Positions 55,556 to 64,000 of a stretch of DNA of 64,000 bases are shown here, piece by piece. Position 1 is the first letter of the stretch; every line of letters starts with the position of its first letter. The stretch is from Kappaphycus alvarezii (lineage: Eukaryota; Rhodophyta; Florideophyceae; Gigartinales; Solieriaceae): NCBI GenBank assembly GCA_002205965.3, contig NADL03000079.1, positions 1-64,000 of the forward strand, given 5' to 3'. The translations under genes and the position numbers were made by a program. Below the pieces are notes generated by a model. The model was not told where the DNA came from. It worked only from the letters and a program-made list of their open reading frames with translations, and did no database searches.

Positions 55556-56090
55556 CTTTAACCTGCTCGCATCCCTCAACGCGGTAAAGACTACAAAGCA
55601 TAGAAGATATGAATCTTTCATCGAAACCTCCGCACGGAGCAGACTCATGCCCATCCCTATGTCCACCCTTGAGTGCTGGCACCAAGACTCCTACGCAGTG
55701 CTACTCGACGTGGCGCGGAAGGTGGCTGTTAGAGCAATGGAGACATACGGGACGGTTCGAGCGGTTATGACCAAGAGGAAGGCGGCAGCAGCAGTGATGT
55801 TCAATGCATCATGGCTGCTGACAGGTTTCGAGCCAGTGTTATTCAAGATAGAGTGGCTGCGCAACCCCAGTCGCTCGGGCATAGTCGCAGTTTCGGCAAA
55901 GCACAAAAATGGGCAAAAGAACCCAGAAATCCCTCTGGGATTCCCTCTCTCTCCCTCTTCTGCTCGAGGAGTCGGGAATTTATTCTAAGTACTTTTCTAG
56001 TTCAGACATGTCTGTCGACGCCCAGAACTGTCCTGCCTCTCTCCTGAGGTCAACAGTTGTTGTCGATAGACAACTCAATAAAAAAGATTG
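55556..56090 (+). pseudogene. LINE 3' part (copy 2)
   Basis: Copy of 39,306-39,840, with STLECWHQDS and RAMETYGTVRA. It differs by a two-base deletion in GACGCCCAGAAC (copy 1 GACGCCCTAGAAC). Confidence 0.8.
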
Positions 56091-56228
56091 ATTACCACAC
56101 GTACGTACTGTAATTGCCCTTATCCAAAGCTGTGTGACTCTTTGAAGAGGCATGAGTGATTTGGCAATCACGTGCACTAACGTAAGTGTGTCACCATTAA
56201 CAGTCCCCCATTGCCAATCTTTGATTGG

Positions 56229-57726
56229 TTATTTTTGTTGGATGGTGGCTATAAATTTTCGCTTTCTTCGTGAGCCTGATTTGCTGATCTCGTTGATAAA
56301 TTCTCGAAGCAGCTCCGGCACATCTTGTTGCAGAGACGTGATGTCTACCCAGACCATTTCGTCCTTTTTCAGACCCGCCCATTTGACTTCGACCTCAAAC
56401 TTGTTGCCAATCCGTCGAATGTCTTTGAAATCTTCTACGAAAAGCAGCTCGTCTTTCCGATAAGCTAGGTGTTCTTTAACGTCTTCAGATACACTAAAGT
56501 CCTTATTTCGGAAAGCTTCAATCTCCTTCCGTGAACTGACTCTTTGACACCACTCAGGAGGTCTTCTACCTCGAAAATGTGATGATCTCGGCGTTCGACT
56601 ACACGAAAAGGGCCGTGACATCTCAGATTTGTCTTGCAGCGGACGTTCTTGGCCATGACTCCTTTCAGAACGTAGTCGCCTCCTTCGATGTCAACAGCTC
56701 TGATTCTAGTGCGACGGTTATGAGCATCGACAGCAGATTTGCGTTGCTTGTTTCCCTGTCTTACAGCGTTTCGATGGATGCCTTTCAGGCTTCTATGGAG
56801 CTTCTCGATGTCCATTTGAGCTGCAACGCGCCGCTTGTCGATGTCCGTAACTGCCATTAATTCCTCCTGACTTCGAAAGATGGCAACGAGAGGCTAATCT
56901 TGTGGTAAACCCGTGAAGACAGTGAGCGGGCATTTCCCATTGAGCTTCCTGGTTGGCCCACTATTCAAGGCCGATTGGATCAGGGGGAGTATGCTAGGCC
57001 ACGCAGACTGTAGTAGCTGGAACTCAGAGAGAAGTACTCTACAGGTCCTTAGTAGCTCGCGACATAACGCTTCGACAGTTCTGTTGCTCCAAGGACAGTA
57101 AGGCAGTGTGGAATGGTGGTTGGTTTTCAGTTTCTGTGCCAAGGACTTCAGGAGTTTGTTCTTGAAGTGGCTGCATTGGTTCGAAGTCCAGGATTTGCAC
57201 ACTCCGAAAGCAGCAAACTACTCTACGAGAACTCTAGCAGTGGTTTCTGAATCAGCCTCTCAAACACTTCTTAGCCACACGTAACCAAAGAGGTCGTCCT
57301 CAATGATCAGTGTGCACAGTTTTCCTTCATCCCCTTTACTCATGTAGCAAAAGTCGAAATGAATGAGTCCGTTGGGTTTGGAGGCGTGGAGCGAATGTCC
57401 AAGAGGTCTTGGGATGAGAATACCGTCCTTTGTTGCGATACAGTACAGTAGCGGCAACAGGGGCAGCAGGCGACGAAAGGGCACTACAAACTGGGAGGAC
57501 ATTGACATTTACGGTTGAAGTCGCCGTTATGGCCACGTAACCAAGTCGCTGCTTCCCGCCGCAATCGACGATTGTTTTCGTACTGCGCGTGCGTAAGCTG
57601 CTCTCGTAGCCAAATGCACCACACTGAAGAATGTTAACCTCAATGATCTACTGCAAACCTCAGCGGCTTCCAGTTTCGACCAGTTACTTGCTCTCAAGCT
57701 TTGAGATTCTCATGGCTGTAGGTGCA
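56229..57726 (-). mobile_element. Ty3/gypsy chromovirus remnant (copy 2)
   Basis: Copy of 39,979-41,476: chromodomain frame 56,229-56,621, GPY/F-like 56,465-56,857, integrase pieces 56,894-57,202 and 57,260-57,508. One substitution changes CISTKDG to CIATKDG. The LINE at 57,727 inserted directly at its right edge. Confidence 0.87.
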
Positions 57727-59298
57727 ATTTAATGCAAAGTATGGTGGCCCACCGCCCCCTCCGCGTCGGTTCAGTCCGCATACCCCTGTGATATGCGGCA
57801 GGAATACAGTACTGGTACTTCGGGTTTGAACGCGCCAATCGGCTCCCAAACGTTCATGGAACAATACTTCCTGGACCATGTATACTCCCTTGAGCCTTTA
57901 CTTAACGCTGTCATGGAAATCGAGGACGCGCACGCTTCATTCCAACTACTGCGCAACTTCTTTGGGGTTTGCAAAGTGGGATACCTCTTGCGAGTTGTGC
58001 CGCCCTCTTGTACGCGGAAAGGGGCCGAATACTTCGACAGCTTAATCGAGAGGTGCTGCCGCACTTTAGCGGGTGGAATGCTAGACAACTGTATATTCAA
58101 GGAGCTGCAACTGCCCATTAAGGCACTACAGGAGAAGAAACCGACCTTGGGAATCGGCCTCTCCTCCGCGCGAGATGTCGCCGCCGCTTCGTTTCTTGCG
58201 TCCAGCGCCGCGACGCAGCAGTTATGCGAGAAGTCTTTGCCGTCCTGTGTTCAAGACCTGACGCAGTACGAGGATGCTACAGCCGCCTTTACCGCATGGA
58301 GCGCCTCTTGTCGACCTTCAGAACGAATTCCGTTTAGCAACTTCTGCTCATCCAACCCACCATCGCAGAAGAAGCTAACAGATGCAATTCATATGGCTGT
58401 GCAAGAGGCCTTGCCGCTCGGAAACATCCGCACCCGCGCCTTCCGCGCTAGCATGTCCCTCCCCGGTGCCAAAGGCTGGGTCTACTGTGCACCTTGCCCT
58501 GGATTGAGGACGCACATCAAGAGCAAAGACTTTTCCGTGTGGTTCCAGTACTTTTGCCAAACCCCCTTATTCGCCCCAGGTACCCCTTGCCCCAAAGCAG
58601 GATGCCATGAAATGCTGGATATCTACGGGGACCACTTGCTACATTGTCGCTTTGGCTGCGAGCGGAATACTCGCCATAACAACCAGGTGACTTTACTGGG
58701 GAACGACCTTGCAAGAGCCGCCCGACGTCCATTCATCGAACCTCGTCTACACTAAAACAGGACTAGGCCGGATATCAGGGCGATGGGAGCCGCCGGTGGC
58801 ACGGATTACTTCGACGTAACCTTTGTCAACCCGCTCGCTCCCTCCCACGCAAGAGCCAGGGCTTTCAACCCACTCACAAGCCTCAACGCAGCTCACGCAG
58901 AGAAGCAGCGGAAATACCAAGGGTTCCTTGCTGAGCTGCCTGGGAGAAACAGGCTGGTTCCTGTCCCCATCTCAACGCTTGGAGGATGGCATCCGGCGGC
59001 GTTCTCCGTCGTCAAGGAACTCGCGAGAACCGTTGCCACCCGCGCAATGGAACGGTTTTCGAAGGTTAGAGCCATTCTTTTACAGCGGCACTCCGCTTTG
59101 ACAGTAACCTCCAATGCCGCTTGTTTGCTGGCTGGCCTCCCTTCCACCTTCTGGTAGATTGGAGTGCCATCCACAGCTTTCGACGCATCGTACGGTTTCG
59201 CAATTGGCTTGACAATGATACGATATCTACGCTTCGGTACAAATTTACCGGATACCAACCCACATATCCACCATAGTAAATTAACCCCCCATTTACAC
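57727..59298 (+). mobile_element. 5'-truncated LINE insertion unique to duplication copy 2
   Basis: Copy 1 reads GGTGCA|AGTTACCGC at 41,471; copy 2 has 1,572 bp between GGTGCA and AGTTACCGC. The insert encodes the LINE C-terminus (see 57,793-59,157) plus about 140 bp of 3' sequence ending CCCCATTTACAC. No clear target-site duplication and no poly(A). Its 3' end differs from the ACGTTCCCC family, so this is another subfamily. A deletion from copy 1 is the alternative. Confidence 0.85.
57793..59157 (+). pseudogene. LINE ORF: RT C-terminus, zinc knuckle and restriction-like endonuclease, one in-frame stop
   Basis: One frame of 455 codons with a single TAA at 58,753-58,755. Residues ~130-150 carry GIGLSSARDVAAASF. 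CPKAGCHEMLDIYGDHLLHC (about 58,590-58,650) is the CCHC knuckle. After the stop, RTRPDIRAMGAAGG and DYFDVTFVNPL give RPD-x12-D-x-T, the PD-(D/E)XK-type core of R2-like endonucleases, then KQRKYQGF and PISTLGGWHPAAFSV. The RT catalytic core is not included (5' truncation). The first ATG-like codon is ATG at 57,793. The domain would nick target DNA to prime reverse transcription. Confidence 0.88.
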
Positions 59299-59776
59299 AG
59301 TTACCGCAAACCTTACCCTTCCACGACAGCGTGAGCTCCATTCGAGCTACAGTTGCGAGTTACTGGTCGGCATCTGTTCAAGCTAGCATCAGTTCAATGC
59401 CGGGAGCCGGTCGATCAAATGATTGAAAAATTACGGTAGGCTGCAGGGAAGCGGGTGGTGCGAGTCGTTTTTCTTTCGCTACCATTGAAAGGGAGCAGTA
59501 CAATTCAATACAGTACATCGCAGAGCAGAAGCTGAGGCGGATATCGGTGGAAAGTAGAACACTTCTGGCTTTCATGTGACCACCTGCTGCGCTTGCAGCT
59601 TTTCGATTCACCTACGCCAATAGTAATTCCAAACTTCTGCTTCCATTCACAGCTCAAACATGCCCACCGTTTCCTTTCTGTCATCCTCTTTCACTCCGCT
59701 CCACCCGCGCTTACATTCCTCTCCAACCGCTCTCCAACCGCAAACGTCTCGCCTCCACACAAAAACTCCTCCCACC

Positions 59777-61197
59777 ATGTCTTCGAAAATGCTCCATGCC
59801 GTCTACCGTGTTGCTGATGTTGCCTCCACTCGCCGCTTCCTCACGGCCTTAGGAATGCATGTTTTACTGAAGCCTGATGTCCCTGCCGAAAATTATACAA
59901 ACGTCTTCTTTGGATACGGCCCGGAGCAAAAGAGTGAGCACTTTTCCTTGGAACCTACCTACAATTATGGCGTCAGTTCATATGAAATTGGCACCGGCTT
60001 TGGCCACTTTGAAGTCGCGGTGCAGGATATCTCTCAAGTCGTAGAGTGAGTTCGTCCAAAAGAATTTAAAGTTCTGAGGGAGGTGGAGCCGGTGAAAGGT
60101 ACGTTGATGTTGTCCCCCTGTCTCTTTTGTCTCGCACCATCCGACAGACATTGCTTTACATATCCATGACTCTCCTCTTGATGTCGTCGCACTTGTGTAT
60201 ACATCTGTCCTCTTGCTATTTCTGCAGGGAGCGCAGCCCTCATTGCTTTCGTTGAGGATCCTACGGGATATAGATTTGCGCTTATCCAACACTCTCAGCG
60301 TGACCCGCTGTGTCAGGTCATGCTACTTGTCAAGGATCTTGATGTCGAAAATGGTCAATCAGATTGAGCAATAGCAATACACGCAGAAGCGAGCGGCCCT
60401 CGGATGGGTAGAACGCCACGGGTGTGCTGGTTCTCGTCAAGAGCGTACGTCTGATGCAGCCGAATGCGCCAAAAGCGCTGCGGGGGTCTAGCGTACGTCA
60501 AGTCAGAGCTGTAGCGGGATAGCTACACCGTCTCCAGTCTTCAGCAATGCCGGACTAGCCCTTGCATAGCTAGGATTGATACTTGTTCGGGATGAACAGT
60601 TTGGTCGTGTGGTCCTCTTTTACTTCTTTTCGTTGTTACCGCCCACCATCTCAATTAATCTGGGCGATGTCCCTACAAATACCAGTTCAATGTACTGTAC
60701 GACGGCTTCCATAAATTTCTGAGCAGATTTGTGATACAAACACACATAGACAATCTGAAGGGAATTGAATTAATGATCAAAGTGTACAGTTGCAGATTTT
60801 CAGACCGAATTACTTATCCAATTCCACACTTGACGCTTCCATTGCCTTTTACGATGCAATGGGTATGCGCTTGTTGCGTAAAATTAATAATCTAGACTAC
60901 CGTTACACCCTAGCCTTCATGGGTTTCGCGAAGGAGCATGACAGCACTGTCTTGGAATTAACCTACAACTGGGGCAATCATGACTACACTCCTGGTACGG
61001 GCTATGCTCAAATTGCCGTCAGTGTTCGAGGTGTTTATGACGCTGCAAAGGGGCTCGAGGAAAACGGTATCGAGCTGGCGAGAAAGGCAGGACCGTTCCC
61101 GGGGATCGGCACGAAGATTTGTGCTGTAAGGGACCCGGATGGCTGGAAAACGGTGCTGGTGGACGAAAAAGTTTTCGAGGAAGTGTTCGAGGAATGA
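59777..61197 (+). pseudogene. Glyoxalase I, plant-type two-domain, copy 2
   Basis: Better preserved than copy 1. Exon 1 from the ATG at 59,777; the splice donor AAAG|GTACGT at 60,098/60,099 and acceptor CTGCAG|GG at 60,227 give VEPVKGSAALIAFVEDPTGY in frame. Domain 2 is intact from 60,796 to 61,197: NSTLDASIAFYDAMGMRLL, VLELTYNWGNHDY, TGYAQIAVSV and PGIGTKICAVRDPDGWKTVL. The TGA (60,047-60,049) inside the domain-1 helix is shared with copy 1; without it the frame would run straight to the intron. Whether that TGA is a real lesion or an error is open. Confidence 0.87.
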
Positions 61198-61316
61198 CCA
61201 ACTACAGTACTGTGCATGCACTGTACGGTGGGAAGTTGAAGACAATGAGGGCAACGCGCAGGACTTGGTGCTCACCCCGCAATGGATGCTGAACCGCCTT
61301 TTATCAAAGAAAATCA

Positions 61317-63922
61317 TTGCTGTACACGTTGTTTCAGTACGTAGAGATTGATACTTTCATTTTCAGAGCCTCTCATTCTCGGCACGATCAACGAGCAAAG
61401 GAATTATATGCAGAGATCAGGGAATTCCGTGCGTATTGGCGAGGTATGAGCCCTTTTTGGTCACCTCATCGCATCTTCTTGTTCTCATTTTGTCTGCAGT
61501 CTCCACAAAGGCCGCAAAGTGCGTTCAAACACATCCCAAGTGAGGAATTTTTCGTCCGCAAGCACTGGTTTCTACCCGTGCCGCTGTTCCTCACTCACCA
61601 TTGTTTGGATTTTTCTACCACCCCGCTGACTTTCTTCAAATCCGCCATCTATCTACAGAGAACTTGGACAAGATTTCCTCCTTCTCCTTCTTCCGTCATG
61701 ACGGTCGTACTTTTGCGGACCAGGCAATTGTCGATACGGACCTGAACCTTCGCCTGGACACAAACTTCCAAAGACTCCCATCTCATGAGGCATTGGCTTT
61801 GCGTGTCACCCCGAAATCTCTCGACGACTCGAAATACTTAAAACTAGTTTCAACAGTATTTTACGCAGCTTCTGGTTCAGGTGATGGTGATCCGGAGGCC
61901 AGTTTTACGCAAGAGGAGAGACGCCAGTGGGGAAGTGTCAATCTTGATAAGGACATTCCCGTTGGGAAACAAGGTATTGCGGAGGACGTTGTGCTGCAAG
62001 GTGAGGCTGAAAGCGTAGGCTGCAAATTCCAAGTCATTGTGAAGGAGCCTACCATGGGTACTATCCAAACTTTGCATGTGGACAACGCACCATCGGAAAA
62101 CCGAGTATCGGCCAACAGCACAATGGGCTCTCGGTCACTACTCCGTGCGCGCATGGACAAGCAAATCGGAAGTGGTTTTTTACTGGATACATTTCATGTC
62201 GGCAGTATAGGCGGTGATGAGCGCGCTGCATGGGCGGTGGAGAAGACTCTCGTGAGGATGCTCAAAAGCTCGAGTAAAGGCCCGGAAGTCGACGGGAGAA
62301 AAGTGTACCTGTTGAGAGATGCAGTAGAGGAGGCAGGGTTGGGCGTTTTAGTGCAGAGAGTGTTGGAGCCTCCCTTTCAAATGGAGGTTGTTCTTACGCA
62401 TACGAAAGGGGTGGACGAAAGACGAGTGGCTGAAACAGAGGCGTTAATCGGGTCAGCATTAGATAAGCTGCCCAACCAAAGTCGAATGGCATTAGATGAG
62501 AAGTTTGAAACGCTTTTTGGGCTGAAGGAAAAGGGGATTAATGAGAGAGAGATTATCTTCGCAAAGTCAGCTCTGTCAAATGTGTTAGGGGAGCGGGATT
62601 TTTCTACGGAAGTTCAATTGCACAGAAAAAGCGATCGCATGGAAAGAGCGCAGCAGCCGTTGAGTTCCTCCAGCCTGTTTCATTGGTAACGGCCAGTCCG
62701 TCGAGGCCGTTATTTCCGAGAGGGTTCCTGCTGGATGAAGGTTTTCATCAACTCATAATGCAAAGGTGGGATCCGGAGCTGAGTCGCCAGTGTACGCGGT
62801 CATAGATGAATGCCATACAGGACTCTGGGTGGATTCCGAGGGAACAAATTCTTGGTTTCGAAGCAAGAAACAGGTTTTCAGGTCATATTCAACATCTTCT
62901 CGTACAAGACCCAAAAGTTGCAAACCCTCCCACAATTCTCATGCCGCTTAGATTCCTTTCGTCGATCAGAAACGGCGAAGAAAATCCATCCAAACTGTCA
63001 TCGAGAGATTGCATTCGGCAGTCTGCACGGTCCCCAGGTGAGTTCACAGAGGACATTCTGGATCAAGTCAAGAGGTATTACGAATGGCTAAAGAAAACAC
63101 AGTTCGGCAAGCCGGAACATTCCTTCCGTTAGCGTGGACGGTCTTCGGACGTGAAATCTCCGGGCGGTTATCCTCTGACGCCTGCATACGGATTAGACGA
63201 CTACCCTCGAGTCGAAGTTCCAAATACCAACGAGCGCCATGTTGATCTTCATTCTTGGATTGCATGGGCTGCAGGGGTCCTGGTGCAAATATCAAGACTC
63301 GGGCAGAGAGTCGTCTGCATTATGGGAGGAGCATCAACACTCTGCGCCGATCATTGATCGACCAACATGGATCCTCCAGCGTAGATGTACAGGTACGCGA
63401 GGACCTACTACTCTGTGACTATGACGGTGAAGAAAGGGTTTGCCATGAAGGGTATATTACCATCCAGTCCCTTGTTCTTGGCCTCCTAGATCCAGCTGAT
63501 GTTCGAGTAGGTGCCATTCGGGATGTCCTTCAGGATCCGCCGCTGCTCAGAGGTAACGCGGGAGTGCAGTCCCTCTCAAAGCAAAGTAGGTGGCACCGCA
63601 AAGGGGAAGATTATTGGAATGGGTCGGTATGGATGCCATTCAACTTCTTGACGCTTGCCGCTTTGAGAGCGAAGTATGCAGCCGAAGAAGGGCCCTACAG
63701 GGAGCGCTCGAAAACCATATTCACGACCTACGCAAGGCGATCCTCGGAAACGCATTCAAGGTGTTCACCGAGATGGGACAATTATGGGAGAACAATTCTC
63801 CTGACGACGGATCAGGAAAGTCGGGGAGGCACTTCACAGGGTGGTCATCACTGATAGTTTTGATTTACGCAGAAATGTTTGATGGATTAATTCAAAGAAA
63901 GGTTCTACGTGTCCAACAATAA
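61317..63922 (+). pseudogene. Glucosidase I (GH63), copy 2
   Basis: Copy of 43,474-46,078 with a longer open part: 61,601-62,689 (362 codons) covers SFFRHDGRTFADQAIVDTDL through the middle of the catalytic domain without the copy-1 frameshift at 44,075. 63,255-63,854 is continuous through HEGYITIQSLVLGLLDPADV and YWNGSVWMPFNFLTLAALRA. Shared breaks remain: TGA at 61,541 for the expected Trp, a base missing in the G-run at 62,589 (the family has G-G-x-G-F/Y-F-Y-G-S), TAG at 62,803 where the family has Trp before the helix leading to GWIPREQILG, and one near 63,725. Probable intron at 61,444-61,499. Confidence 0.88.
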
Positions 63923-64000
63923 CTATATATGACCATTCTTCATTCGCGCTATAATTTGTGCGACGAATTGTAGCAAAAGAGGCCGTCGGATTGACATGTG
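63923..64000 (-). pseudogene. 3' end of second C2H2 gene copy, cut by window edge
   Basis: Matches 46,079-46,154: the stop TAG abuts the GH63 stop. An additional T at about 63,957 (ATAATTTGTGCG) relative to copy 1 shifts the frame close to the C-terminus. Confidence 0.6.

Larger units (their letters stand above)
48698..64000 (+). repeat. Tandem segmental duplication, copy 2 (continues past window)
   Basis: Matches copy 1 from 32,433. At the window end, base 64,000 corresponds to about 46,154. Contains the 1,572-bp LINE insertion at 57,727-59,298, absent from copy 1. Confidence 0.92.

Noticed and set aside
1-64000. Prokaryotic or organellar origin
   Set aside because: LTR retrotransposons, LINEs with target-site duplications, spliceosomal introns and ER glucosidase I all indicate a nuclear genome.

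Overview
This is eukaryotic nuclear DNA dominated by decayed retroelements. The only protein-coding genes recognised by family are a plant-type two-domain glyoxalase I (GLX1), an ER glucosidase I (GH63), a C2H2 zinc-finger gene and a fumarylacetoacetase (FAH) fragment. Short GT-AG introns (56-129 bp) are visible. There is no operon structure, rRNA, complete tRNA, CRISPR array or viral genome. The GLX1 type and the mix of copia, chromovirus and restriction-like-endonuclease LINE remnants fit an algal genome; a red macroalga is my best guess, but this is inference only.

Layout. 1-8 kb: a LINE scrap, an inverted copy (D') of a Ty1/copia element with its flank, and a LINE reverse-transcriptase relic. 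8.9-16.1 kb: a repeat unit (R) split by a 535-bp element with target-site duplication and by a nearly full-length copia (B, with LTRs). 15.7-19.4 kb: two unidentified damaged genes. 20.1-21.0 kb: FAH C-terminal half. 21.0-24.0 kb: a second, inverted copy of R, split by a LINE that itself carries a nested LINE 3' end. 26.0-31.1 kb: copia C with LTRs and a tRNA-like leader. 31.3-32.1 kb: an internally deleted copia (G).

32.4-64 kb: two tandem copies of a ~16.25-kb segment. Each holds R-like sequence, copia D, a LINE 3' part, an antisense chromovirus remnant, GLX1 and GH63. The first copy also holds a convergent C2H2 gene and a minisatellite, whose second copies would lie beyond the window end. 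The second copy carries an extra 1,572-bp LINE fragment.

The GLX1-GH63-C2H2 block is the only gene-like island. GLX1 would detoxify methylglyoxal in the cytosol or plastid; GH63 trims the outermost glucose from N-glycans in the ER; they have no functional link beyond adjacency. Both carry shared frame breaks, so they are either pseudogenes or affected by assembly error. Many breaks and between-copy differences lie in short homopolymers. No undescribed functional system is convincingly supported; the best material is the readable insertion history (target-site duplications, empty sites, nested order) and the recent tandem duplication.
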